DNA of 64,000 nt from Acholoe squamosa (lineage: Eukaryota; Annelida; Polychaeta; Phyllodocida; Polynoidae), in the NCBI GenBank assembly GCA_949317995.1, contig OX439043.1:43033560-43097559 (forward strand). Reading direction: 5' to 3'. The position numbers were made by a program, and so were the translations under genes. The notes below the pieces were generated by a model, which searched no databases, had not been told where the DNA came from, and worked only from the letters and a program-made list of their open reading frames with translations. Shown here one piece after another: positions 35,284 through 46,225 of the stretch (its first letter is position 1; each line of letters begins with the position of its first letter).

Positions 35284-35760
35284 AAGATCTGTTCACGAGT
35301 ACTCCTGTATTGCAATATCCGAATGAGACGGATCATTTCATACTGGATACAGATGCTAGTAACGACAGCATTGGTGCAGCTCTCTCGCAAGTCCAAAATG
35401 GGAGAGAGGTACCAATTGCCTTTGCCAGCAATACACTGAGTAGAACTCAGCGCAATTACTGCACGACCAAAAGAGAATTGTTGGCAGTAGTTGTATATAC
35501 AAAGAAGTTCAAACATTTTCTATGGGGAACGAACTTTACGTACGGATCATTCCTCTTTGAGGTGGTTATTGAACTTCCGAGATGCTGAAGGCATGTTAGG
35601 TCGATGGCTAGCCCACTTATCTGAATATGGGCTTGAACATCACCAGATTCAGCATAGACCCGGAGTTAAGCATTTAAATGCTGATGCCTTGTCTCGAATA
35701 CCAATTCGGAAATGTGATAATCCGGATTGTACTGATTGTGGAGCTCACAGAGCAGTGCTA
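35240..35760 (+). pseudogene. LTR element RNase H
   Basis: The frame following the RT carries 'HFILDTDASNDSIGAALSQV', the first catalytic Asp of gypsy RNase H, then 'NYCTTKRELLAVV' with the catalytic Glu, and after another frameshift near 35540 'RTDHSSLRWLLNF' and 'HLNADALSR'. It would remove the RNA template during reverse transcription. Frame changes at both ends show it is broken. Confidence 0.85.
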
Positions 35761-37331
35761 GCAGGGATTTGGAGGCCCTTTGAACCCCTAGTTGCCAGCG
35801 TACTGGAATGGTCTATGGATCACATACGACGCTTCCAGGAAGCTGACTCGATAACTCCACAGCTACTGCAATTGGTACCAAAGGGTATACGTCCAGCTAG
35901 ACCAGAGGTCTCTCTGGAAAATCGAGAAATGAGAAGGTTTCTTGCTCAATGGACTGAGCTTGAAGTCCAGAAAGGCGTGTTATACCATTGGAAGCCATGT
36001 AATAATGCTGAGAAAATCATGCAAGTGGTTATACCACATGCAATGAGACATGACATTATGTATTTCTGTCATGGCATCGGACCAGTGGTCATTTTGGGAG
36101 AAAACGCTCATTAGCACGACTCTCCAAGAAATACTATTGGCCCGGCATGTCACGAGACTTGCAAAGATGGGTGACCACCTGTCCGGACTGTTGTAAAAAC
36201 AAACCCGGACCCGGGATGGGCAAACTTCCCCTATCTCAGGAGATATCATTAGTGGACTTAATACAACTGCTAATGATAATACCTGTATGATGGTAGTGTG
36301 TGATTACTACACGAAATACACCAAAGTATTCCCACTACCCGACCACAAAGCAGTCACTTGTGCCGAGACCTTTGTAAAAGGTTGGGTACTGACTTTCGGT
36401 GTACCATTAATGCTACATAGTGACCAAGGCAGAGAATTCGAATCAAATCTCTGGCAAGGTATGTGCGAATACTTGGCTATCTGCAAAACTAGAACCAATC
36501 CGTATAGGCCACAAAGTGACGGATTGGTCGAAAGGTTCAATAGAACCCTTATTCAGGTCACATGCTTGTAACAGTACGGTACATTCAAGTACTAACTGTA
36601 CTCCGAATCTTCTAGTTTTCGGAGAGGATCTAATAATGCCTGCAGACTTAGTATTTGGAGTCGTAGGAATGGACCCGGAACTACCTTGTCATGTAGTTTT
36701 CGTCGAATGTTTAAGAGACAGATTCAAAAAAGCATACGAGTCTGTCCGAATTGATTTGGAGAAAAGTGCCAAATGGCAGAAAGTTGGATATGATACCGAT
36801 CTAAAGCATCAGAAATTCCAATCCAGAGACAGAGTTCTGAGACTACATGAACCACTTAGACACATAAAATTAGCGTCTAATTGGGACGGTCCTTTTACTA
36901 TAACACAAGTCATTAGTGATTGTACCGTAATTATCAAATCAGACCTTGGTCGACTCTATAAGTCAAATGTGGCTAGACTAAGGAAATGGTCTGGGAGGGA
37001 GACCTCCACAGAAATGTATGGTGAAGGATCAGGAAAGATTCTGAATCAGAATCGTATAATAGACCAGGTAAGGAACCTAACAGTGAAGAAGGGCCGAGGT
37101 AAGCCTAAAAAGAGTTCCGAATCAGTGCGACCCACGCCAACACCGATTAAGCGTGGGGGAGTTAAAAAAGTCTCGGCAGGTGAAGACAAGAAGAAGAGGA
37201 AAGGTGTTTTGAAGGCCAAGAAACACCTAGAGAAGGCTCTTCAGACTGTCAGGTCCGAAAAGGAACTATCCAAGAAGGGGATATACATTCACCACAGCCC
37301 TCGAATTGCCCAGAGGACTGCAGTGACCTAA
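35760..37331 (+). pseudogene. LTR element integrase with GPY/F-type end and basic tail
   Basis: In order: an N-terminal zinc-binding region (H...H then 'CPDCCKN' near 36180), a core with 'VCDYYTKYTKVFPL', the second catalytic Asp in 'HSDQGREF' (about 36417) and the Glu in 'QSDGLVERFN' (about 36525), then 'VLRLHEPLRHIKLASNWDGP' (GPY/F module) and a Lys/Arg-rich tail of about 110 residues. The segment that should hold the first catalytic Asp is missing or deleted near 36240-36270. Frameshifts occur near 36100, 36260 and 36560. There is no obvious chromodomain. It would insert the cDNA in the genome if intact. Confidence 0.87.
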
Positions 37332-37837
37332 CCTGTATTCACAACGAGTGTAATGCTTACATTTAGAGGAACGGATGGCAACTGACCCGAAAGGCTTATT
37401 TGTCGCTGCTGTATGATGTACCAGTGGGTAGTGGACGGATAATCCGGTGGATTTGCTTAAGCTTTCCATAAACTCCACTTAAATCCCCAGACGAGTCATC
37501 GGCGTGAGCGATAATTACCTAAAAACAATCAGTTTGTTTATGTTTCGCTTGTAGCACGTGCGTTTCCGCATGACGTCACCGTGTCCAGTCTCGGCTGACC
37601 TCTTGTGACCCCGCTAGCTAGCGAGGAAATGACGTCACAAAAGCTGGCTTGTCTCCATATTTTTTTCGGCAGATTTCGGAACGGACGAGTGATCGCCCTC
37701 TTTTGAATTTCTGCCATCTAACAATCCAGGTGCGCCCCCCAGAGTCGGTCTCTCAGCAGGCAGGCTCCGTCAGTGTCGGCCCCGGCGCTGTGAAAGCCGG
37801 GAAAAGGAGTATTTGACTCCCGAGGCGGTTCCCAGTC
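37332..37837 (+). promoter_or_regulatory. Spacer between integrase and ORF3 with E-box and two CRE palindromes
   Basis: This 500-bp noncoding spacer is more GC-rich than its surroundings. It contains CACGTG at 37555-37560 and two perfect TGACGTCA sites at 37571-37578 and 37630-37637, followed by about 200 bp of unstructured leader before the ATG at 37838. CREB/ATF and bHLH factors bind such sites in animals. The cluster suggests, but does not prove, an internal promoter for the following frame. Confidence 0.45.
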
Positions 37838-40742
37838 ATGGCTGAGGAATCCGTAGCTGCAGCCAAGCTATCCGGTGACCCGGATAAGCTGACTCCGTCC
37901 GCAGAAGCTTTTCCGGAAGCTTTTCCGGAAGCTTTGTCACCTGTTACACAGGCGGAAAGCGAGCTGATGGAAGTGGAGGAATCCGCTGATCGCTAATTCG
38001 AGGAGAAACTGGCTTCATTCTCACTGAATGAGCCAGAGATCCGGATCCGAGACTGCACAAGTTGACGGATCCAAGGACCAATGGAAGCCGGCCGTGGAAT
38101 ATCCGTTCCCAGCAGCTTACGATGGCCGGTATCTGTATGTCCATCTGGACTTACAGGCACAAGTAGTGAACCCAGACGGCTCACCAGTCAAACTGGACCC
38201 GAAGGTGAGAATGGCTATCAAGGGTGTTATGGCCCCCGAACAGCTGGACAGGACGCCACCCGAATGGCTCAGAGACTGGCCTTGGTTCCAACGGGGACTC
38301 ATGGTTGACATCGCCTTTCGACAGGTGGTGTATGAGGCAAACAGAGCCTTCCTGCTTGGAGCTTATCCAAAGCCGGACAGGTCTCAGTGGAACTTGACCA
38401 AGACCAATGTCGACTGGGTAGGCTGTGTTTCGGAACCCGAAGGCCAGAATACCCACGCCCTAGCGCTGTTCGGCCTGAGTACCGAACAATGAAGGAGTAC
38501 CGGGAGGCCGCTGCTAACTTCGAGCAGTGGGACGATGGCTTTTACATAGCCGAAGCCGAGCTAACTGATGTCCAGAACACCTCTCTAACGGGACTGGACA
38601 GGAGTGCAGCCCTTCGTACGGTTCTTGTCCGTCGTCTGACTGCAGAGCAGGAAGCCCTGGAGCAAGCTCGTATGGAAGCGGAGGCACCCGCACCTCCAAT
38701 CCCCGACCTGAAGCTAGGCTAGGAGTTCGGCCAGTGCTAAAACAACCACTGGCAGTGCTACCGGAAAAAACCCCAGTCCGGTAGAGACATCAACGTCCAG
38801 CGAGTCCGGGACCAAGGATCCGGAAGACTGGACTGTCAGCAAGAACAGGAGGTCTGCTTCTCGGAGGCTCAAGAATCTTCCAGATTCTGTTAGAGGCGAC
38901 CCGCAAGCTAGCACCTCAGCCACGGGTAGCACTGCCATGGAGGTTGTTTCCTCAGACGAGGAATCGGTACACGAGTCCTAAGTAGAGTACGATGAGAAGG
39001 TGACTCCATCTACTCAGACTGAGGCAGAACATTGGGCTAACGCCAAATCCTGATTCAAAACCCGGATCCCAACGTGCTTCTCCGACTGTGCGTACGGAGT
39101 GAAGAAAGACGGTTCGCCACTGTATGCCTGTCCGGATACAGTCAATAAGAACGGTGAATCCGACGATGAGGATTGGATGCGTCTTTCGGACGAGGATCCC
39201 AATCCGAGCAAAGCCTATTGCAAGATGTGGCTTATGCTTAACCACACCGACGGGTACTACACCTATACCCAGAGGCGCAAGCTACGTTGGGCGCTTGAGA
39301 AGTAGTACGGAGACGACCAAAAGTCCTGTCCCTTCTCCATTTGCCAGGATGCTAGCGATGTCTCGGTCCGGACCTGGAGCACTTCAGCCCGGTTCCAGAG
39401 GCATCTGGTAGAGGCCCACTTCCACCATCACCCGGTTTACATTTGTGATCCGAGTTATAGTAAGAAGGGGAAGAAGTGTACTACGAAGGTACAGTACAAC
39501 CATCGTAGTGATCTGGCAAGGCACCAGAAGAAGGCTCATGCCGAAGGACTTGATACAGCCCGTAAGCGCATTATGGGCATGCATCAGGAACTCATGAAGG
39601 AGTTTGACAGTCTGAGCGAGGATGCTTGGTTGAAGATCCGACCAGGGGACCAAGTCCTCTGTGAAGTTCCGAAGACCAAGGATTCAAAACTCCGTGCCAA
39701 GATTGTTTTGACTCCCGGCAAGGGTAAATTAGACATGCATGAGTCTCTTTGGCAGAAATGCGAGGAGTCTGGAAAGGAGGGAAAGAGAGCGAGGGAGAGA
39801 GTTAGAAGAAACCAGAACTGAGGTGGCAACGGCAATGGTCAGTCCACTACTGTTCCTAAGGCCAGGGAAGAGGATCGTTCCAGATCCCCCCTGGCACGTC
39901 ACCCACACGAGCAGGCCCAGGGTACTCCTGTCTTCAAGAGACCCGGACCTGCAGGATACGCAGGTACTGTATCTAAGCCGGGGAAAGTTAACACCCGTAA
40001 CTTTCCGTCCATGACCCAGGGACCTGGACCCGAGAGCCAGACCTTGGTTGTGGGTAAAGGAGGTCGTTTAGTCCCTAAAAAGACCTCAGCACCTGCTGCT
40101 GCCGGATCTGCAACTACTGCAGCCGCCCAGCCTGTGACCTTCACCCCTGAACAGGTACAAATGTACATGGAGATGGGGATGAGACAAAACCCGCCGCCCA
40201 CTTACTGTCTCCCTACGGCGGCGACGTCCGGAAGCCCCACATCCGGAAGTACCCCGCAGGCAGTGTCAACACCTCCCAAGGTTGTTGCACCACCTCCGAA
40301 ACCAAAGGACGCGATTACCATCAAGACTGGTAACGCCGAAATTTGGTTTGAGAAATCTCGCCAGGGGGAAGCGGAAGTCCAGAAGGCCATCTACATCCAC
40401 TGGGAGAGATGTGTTCGTGATAGAGCAACAGAGTTCCATCAGGGTCTCCTAAACGATACCCTGTTGTGTATGAAACAGGTGGGCGACGCTGAAAAGGAGC
40501 GCCTCGAGACTGTCATCCGAGACGAAGTTAAAGCTCGGGAGGATGCTGCCTTAGCTGCCAAGGAACAGGCAGCTATGGATGTACAAGTTCTTGAGAAACG
40601 GGTCAAGGAAGAGATAACTCGGAATACAAATCTGAACACTAAGTTCATGAGAGTATTCGGAGTCGATATAGAGGAATGGGATGGCACTCCCGAGTCGGCT
40701 CTAGATCTTCTTAGGAAGAAACACGCTAAGAAATCAACCTAA
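37838..40742 (+). pseudogene. ORF3 of the LTR element: novel protein with zinc-finger-like and coiled-coil regions, broken by stops
   Basis: About 2.9 kb downstream of integrase reads as one protein-coding region of roughly 960 codons, broken by five in-frame stops and about three frame changes. From 38723 to 40742 the frame never shifts, with only stops at 38979, about 39051, 39303 and 39819. Parts: a short acidic N-terminus (37838-37996); a folded-looking region (38028-38722: 'YPFPAAYDGRYLYVHLDLQA', 'WLRDWPWFQRGL'); a Ser/Thr-rich linker; a Cys/His-rich region (39327-39540) with C-x4-C and H-x4/5-H spacings like C2H2 fingers; a Pro/Gly-rich linker; and a C-terminal helix/coiled coil (about 40400-40740). 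No signal peptide or membrane segment is seen, so it is not an envelope protein. I do not recognise the family. Confidence 0.7.
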
Positions 40743-40887
40743 GTGTGTTCCGGGTTACTTGGCAATATTTTTTTCTCCCCTAAAACCTTGATAACCAGAT
40801 TTAGCTATTGCAGAAAACTATATATCTGCGAATGTCCTTAAAAGAAACACTTATAATTATTCTATGTGTTCCGGGTTCTTTTATAAC
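40743..40887. other. Start of 3' noncoding region of LTR element
   Basis: It contains two copies of GTGTTCCGGGTT (about 40743 and 40866) in direct orientation. No coding frame. Confidence 0.4.
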
Positions 40888-41896
40888 CTGGAGGATGTTT
40901 CACCACATAGCTATATTTATACACACATACGGCCATAAGATACGGCCCTTATGTGGAAAAAGAAAATATTATTTAAAAAAGTGTTTCAGATAGGTGGCTG
41001 TGTCCTGTCCGTATGTTATAATGGAATTTCTGTATCTTGAATTCCACATACGGATTTTTTTGTTGTCTTAAAGGTAAACATGGGCAAATTCCAGTCAAAT
41101 TCCAGGAAACCCCCTGGGAATTCCCTATATGATGTCACACATGCGGGGTCATGTGATCTATGTGGAAATAATCTTAAAAAAGTGCCGTATGTTGGTAGAA
41201 AGAGTGAAGGGGGGGAGGGTAAGTGTATATAGGCACAAGTGGGAGTGCAAAGACATTCAGGAGGGTGTTGCTCCTATTATAAAAAGAGCTGTGAGTATGT
41301 GCCCTCTTTTCTAAACAAGTCATGCACTGCTTTACCTAAGTACTTGCACTCACCACATTAGTCTGAAAAGTCACCTGGCTTGTTTAAAATAGAGAGAGCT
41401 GCACTACCAGGTACCTTCTCATGTCACACGCTCTATAGTTTATTATACTGACTGACTTCTCCCAACTAGGTACCTACTCAAATCCCCCTTTTTCAGCGCC
41501 GTACTTGATTGACCACTTGTGAGCAACAAAAGGGACAAGCTATAGCTACATGAAAAGAAAGGACTGGAAATGAGGGCATGTAAATCATCCCCCCCCCTTC
41601 ATTCCCAATATACCTTGTATTTCTGACATGTGGGCATAAAATATCTCCACATAGCTGATTTTCCCCCATATACGACATACAGGGTACCCCCTTACCCCTC
41701 CACATTCAGAAGGATATATGTGGCCTCTATGTGGAATTTTCAATTTCCGTATCTTGAACAGAAACAGGTAAAAGTCTGTATCCACATGTGGAGGGCCGTA
41801 TCCATGATTCTAGGATGTGGAAATTTGAACAGAAACAGATAAAGGGCCGTATGTGACATATGGGGGCCGTATGTTATGTGGTGAAACACCCTCCAG
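40888..41896. mobile_element. TIR element (CTGGAGGATGTTTCACCACATA ends) in 3' region of LTR element
   Basis: The left end CTGGAGGATGTTTCACCACA is mirrored by TGTGGTGAAACACCCTCCAG at the right end, about 1 kb apart. Sub-terminal ACGGCC/GGGCCGTATG motifs are also inverted. The first seven bases match the CTGGAGG ends of the family at 7016, 8329 and 23933, so they may share a transposase source. It holds a nested copy of the 'CAGGAGGGTGTTGCTCCTA' family. No transposase frame. Confidence 0.78.
41258..41580. mobile_element. TIR element, 'CAGGAGGGTGTTGCTCCTA' family, copy 3 (nested)
   Basis: It starts CAGGAGGGTGTTGCTCCTAT and continues with the family body (same orientation as 9116-9468), ending near 'GAAAGGACTGGAAATGAGGG' without the second TIR. 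It lies inside the TIR element 40888-41896. Confidence 0.72.
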
Positions 41897-43388
41897 ATAA
41901 TTGTGTAATTCAGGACATATACCTATTATTATATCCTGAAAGTTCTATTCGGATTAGGACCCATATTTATAAAAATCCGATAGTAGATTTGCTGCTGCTA
42001 GTCACATGCGGATGCTGATACCCGACTTCTCCTGACTTCTGCTGTTACCCATTCCTGACCACTAATGTTCCAAATGGACTTCTCTACACTATTATTGCAT
42101 TTGTAGAAATGCAATAAGGTAATTTTTGATGCAGAATTCAATGGTCTCATTTAAAATGCACCATTTTCGGTAGAAATGACCCCTATTTGGAAGGTAAAAT
42201 GAACATTTTTCATGAGAAATCAGCCTATATGCCTGTTTCTGGTTGCCATGGCAACCATTCCAATAATCAAAATTTGCAGATTTTTATGCCAATTTTCAGG
42301 GAAACTCACTAAAGACCCAAATCTGAAAACAGAAATGGAAAATTCCTTCTAGATCAAAATCTATGACAAAAATCACCATATTGTTATGTATTTTTTACGA
42401 AAAAGGCTGATTTATCATGTTTTTAGATAGTATTATGGTTTATAATGTATTTAGAGCTTAATCATCAATTTCAAATATGAATAACGACCTATGTTCAAGG
42501 TGGGGTTCTGACATAACTACTAGGAATATTTAAGCCAATGATGTCTCATTTTAAAGATCTTCAGATGAACTTTGATAATGAGTTTCCCTGCAGATGGTGT
42601 TTTGCTTGCCTGGTCACATATGTATAGTTACACTATGATGATACACTATTGTATACTTTCATACGGGTTAATATTAATACGGATCTCTTGTTACTATTCA
42701 TATTATTTAACATGATTATCATAACTGTCCTACGCGACATATTTTTGTATAAATATAATTATCTGGTGCTATAGTGGTTATTTTGTACATGATGATGTCA
42801 TATACGTTATTCAACTATTTTTTTCTTTTCAAGTGTATGTACATAACGGTTCCATGTCATAATGTTTCTAAAACTCACGAACCTCTAACGGATTTGTTGG
42901 TCATATCATACAAAAGTATCATTAGATAGTATAGTTACGTTAAAAGTCTTTCTCAAGACTACATAATCATTTGTGATGTCAATAATTACTAACTCATTAG
43001 GATGTTATTATGTGGTTTATTCATTATTTAACAGTTTCGTTACATATAACTGTTATCTTCCCACATACGCGAATTATAGCAATTATCCTGGTAGTTATAC
43101 CGTAAATATGGGATATCATTATGTGGTACAAAATGTTAATTAACAGTTCCATTGCACATAACTGTTACCTTTTCCACATATTCACATTATATTTTAACAT
43201 CCGGTTTGTTATTCCGTAACTATAAATACTATCGCATACATGAAATTAATTTTTGAATGATACTGTACATGATGTTAATGTTATATCTATGGTTGTACCT
43301 CTATTATAAGGGTTAAGACATATCGTAATGTTATCCCTATATAATAATACAATAGTTATAACTCCTTCCTAAATGTCTGGGGGAGTAG
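41897..43388. other. 3' noncoding region of LTR element
   Basis: About 1.5 kb of AT-rich sequence without a coding frame. It includes the X-box repeat copy (42050-42420) and a pair of related blocks at about 43029 and 43143 (AACAGTT...CATATAACTGTT, inverted half-sites). It ends in a purine tract GGGGGAG (43379-43385) just before the 3' LTR, the likely plus-strand primer. Confidence 0.6.
42050..42420 (+). repeat. Dispersed repeat with perfect X-box palindrome, copy 2
   Basis: GGTTGCCATGGCAACC at 42241-42256 is a perfect match to the RFX X-box palindrome. The flanks (AAAACAGAAATG..., CTTCTAGATC) resemble the region after 45978. It lies in the 3' region of the LTR element. Confidence 0.55.
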
Positions 43389-43759
43389 TGTAGAGGTACG
43401 TTGATACAAACCATAGTGTTGGGTACTGTCTGACGTGGCGGGTGAGTCGAGTCGTCGGATATTCCTCAGGTTCCGGATAGGTGGCAGCACCGATCCGGGT
43501 CTGTGGGGACATCTGACGACGAACACCTAGGTCCTTATAATAAGGCCAGGGCTCAGCCGCTACGTCAGAGGCCCTTCTGGCCTCTGATCATGTAAGACCT
43601 TTTAAATATCTATTAGCTGCCCTTATACCATCTACCGGGTAGCCGTGAGTGTTCCTATAATAAACTATCCGTTGGCATACACTTGAATCACCGCCTTGCT
43701 CCTTCTTTCCTGATTAGTAAGGCCCGAACCACCAAGTCCGTAAGACTAAAACCATTACA
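43389..43759 (+). repeat. 3' LTR
   Basis: 371 bp, TGTAGAGGTACG...CCATTACA, matching 25346-25716 with about ten visible substitutions and no length change. AATAAA lies at 43659-43664. Its TATA box is altered to TATAATAAGG. It is followed by the TTAG duplication. Confidence 0.93.
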
Positions 43760-43763
43760 TTAG
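43760..43763. repeat. Target-site duplication TTAG (right)
   Basis: Direct copy of 25342-25345 after the 3' LTR. Confidence 0.85.
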
Positions 43764-44109
43764 TATCACAAAGAAACAATTACCTCTTATCCCTCATTCC
43801 CATCGCAACACCATCCCATCCCTATGGGCTATTTCTACTATACCCAGCAAGCAAAAAAAGAAATAAAATAAAGAATAGATGAATGAAAAAAAAAATCCAA
43901 CTTACTGTTGAATCAACATGGAGGGACTTGGTCACTAGACCACAACCCTGTGCCCAGTAAACACATGGATCAACACAGGGAAATGGGCCTCCCTGCGGGA
44001 TTTTAGTACTGGTTTTGACCACCAGGGGGCCCTGGAAAATTGAACAAAAATTGATTCAAGGTACTTTTTGATGAGGAATAGAGTAAAGCTATTCTTAAAA
44101 TTCTATTTT
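43764..44109. other. Flank between LTR element and next LINE
   Basis: Unremarkable AT-rich sequence. This is presumably the sequence into which the LTR element was inserted (continuation of 25341). No frame. Confidence 0.4.
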
Positions 44110-45910
44110 CATTCTAAAGTTTGAGTTTGAAACAAGTTTATTGGCCAACAATATCTTAACGTACTGAAGCTTTTACAGTTATCAGCCGAAATAAAGAGGA
44201 TACATTCAAGGAGGTAAGTTTGTGTAATTACATTCAGTGTTGGACAGGTGGTTTCCATGAACAGTCACATACCAAAGATAGTCACAATTATACATATTAT
44301 ATTTCAACATAGTTCAGATCTCAAATCAATAATGCTAGGGTCATATTATTATATATCACGCAAGTGCTTCTTGAACTTTTGTAGATTATCTACAGACTGT
44401 AGATGTACCAGTAGATGGTCCCAGATAATACTGCCTCTATATAGTGGGCTTGTTCTATATAACTCAATTCCAGGTCGATTTACCTTAAATTCTTTTTTGT
44501 CATTACACCTGAGGGGTCTTTCTGGGATTATTCTATTCTCAAGTAGCTGTATATGTCTATACATTATGCAGGCAAGCACCCATTTTCTTCTTGTTGCAAG
44601 AGTTTTGACCTTACATGATATCAATAGATCATCGACATGGATGTCTCGTAGTTGTCATACCTTTTTACATGCTCTTAAACAATGGTTTTGTATGGTGTCT
44701 AAATGATCTACTAAAGTAACAGGTCCACTTTCCAATATGTAACTACAATATTCGAACAATGGGACTATCATAGTCTTGTAGATTTTAAGGCTGGTATCAA
44801 CATCCAAGTATCTAACAATGTTTCTTAGTTGCTTCAACTTAACAGTACCCTGTGAGTCCATTTTCTTACAGTGTCGTTTAAAGTTTAAATCAAAATCAAT
44901 TACTACACCAAGGTAGTTGAAATGTTTGACACAAGCCAATTTCGTATTATTCAAGGTGATATCATATTTAACAATACATTGCATATTTGAGTGACACCAT
45001 AGGACCTTGGTTTTTTTTTTACATTCATAGTTAAAATATTTTGACTGCACCATTTCTCAATATTACCAACATCATTCTGCATTAGTTTACTCATAATCTC
45101 TGTATCTCTACCATTTACTACTAGCGCTACATCATCCGCATACAGAAAAAAATTCGCAATTTTTTATTACTCCGTTTATATCATTTATATATTGAAGAGG
45201 AACAGACCAAGTACCATTCCTTGAGCTATACCACAATCCAATACTTTTTCATTTGATTTAATGTCGTTGGCTACCGTTATTTGTTTTCTCTCATATAAAA
45301 ACTCTTTAACCACTTTAGGCAGTTATTATCACAACCAATAATACATAGTTTACTCATCAGTATATTCAAATTTACGGTATTAAAAGCTTTTTTTTAAGTC
45401 TAGGAAAAGTACCAGTGAATAGTCACCCCTATTTCTAGCTTCGATCAAGTACTGTATTAACTCGAAAGTTGCATCAACCGTCTATCTGTTTGGGATAAAA
45501 CCGTATTGTCTATCACTGATAATATTATTTTCAATAGTATAATTCATTAACTGGGAGTGTATTATTTTCTCTGTTAATTTAGAGGAAACATTTGTCATTG
45601 TTATGGGTCTCCAATTAGATACATCTGATAAATTACCAGCTTTAGGTAATGGGACTCCCATAACCCAGCATTCATTATATTTAACACTGTCATGACCCAT
45701 ACATGCTGTCAAGAAGTTATAACACTCAAGAACTTTACCATTCGGTGGACGGTACACAATACAAACAATCTTACATTTATGACCGGGATAGCTCAGTTTT
45801 AAGCATAGACACTCAGTAATTTTTATTTACTGTTGTGAATTTTTGGAGTACTTCTGTGTAGGGAACAAATACATTCCTAACATAACAAGCTACTCCACCT
45901 CTTTTACACA
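44110..45910 (-). mobile_element. Second non-LTR retrotransposon fragment, minus strand, decayed
   Basis: Read from about 45910 down: an endonuclease piece ('RGGVACYVRN', 'YRPPNGKVLECYNF'), then directly RT N-terminal blocks ('VPLPKAGNLSDVSNWRPITM', 'SDRQYGFIPNR'), RT middle pieces in other frames (45480-45100), then 'KHFNYLGVVIDFDLNFKRHC' and a C-terminal domain ('PLFEYCSYILESG', 'LATRRKWVLACIMYRH', 'RTSPLYRGSIIWDHL'). The endonuclease and RT parts abut near 45690, so about 1 kb of linker is deleted. Several stops and shifts are present. A TTTATT (AATAAA on the minus strand) at about 44138 fits the 3' end. The family cannot be named with certainty. Confidence 0.78.
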
Positions 45911-46130
45911 TTTAACATTCCATATTTGGAATGCAAAAAGAACGTTTTAGGGTCAAAATGACTGTATTGTTGATATTGGTTGCCATGGTTACATGCATTC
46001 CATTCCAAATTGAAAAATCAAAGAATCCCTTTGATTAACTTTCTCACAGACATAATTATAGTGAAAACAGAATGAAATCCCAGATTTTTCTAGATCCAAA
46101 GTTATGAATAAAAATGTTAAAATTCTAGCA
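45910..46130 (+). repeat. Dispersed repeat with X-box-like core, copy 3
   Basis: GTTGATATTGGTTGCCATGG at about 45969-45988 follows AGAACGTTTTAGGG. The same pair of motifs is seen inverted at 21840-22110, and the later AAAACAGAATG...TTCTAGATC part is shared with 42050-42420. Confidence 0.5.
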
Positions 46131-46225
46131 TTAATTTTGCTAATTAGCACAATTATGCTATTTTCAATTAATGTCTCCTAATTAATTATATATAGAGTCT
46201 ATTCCCTATGAGAATAGGATGATGG

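Larger units (their letters stand above)
25346..43759 (+). mobile_element. Giant Ty3/gypsy-type LTR retrotransposon (18.4 kb) with extra 3' ORF
   Basis: The element is bounded by two direct 371-bp LTRs, both TG...CA, flanked by the 4-bp duplication TTAG (25342-25345 and 43760-43763). Internal order on the plus strand is PBS, gag, protease, reverse transcriptase, RNase H, integrase with a GPY/F-type end, then an additional long frame of unknown function and a noncoding 3' region with a purine tract. Protease-RT-RNase H-integrase is the gypsy order. It is swollen by a foldback insertion (4.57 kb, itself holding a solo LTR) and a 1-kb TIR element; without them it would still be near 12.8 kb. By eye the LTRs differ at about 10 of 371 positions. 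Each coding region carries stops or frameshifts, so this copy is not autonomous. Confidence 0.93.

Noticed and set aside
37838..40742. ORF3 as a retroviral-type envelope gene
   Set aside because: No signal peptide, no furin-type cleavage region with fusion peptide and no C-terminal membrane anchor are visible. Cys/His fingers and coiled coil suggest an internal protein.
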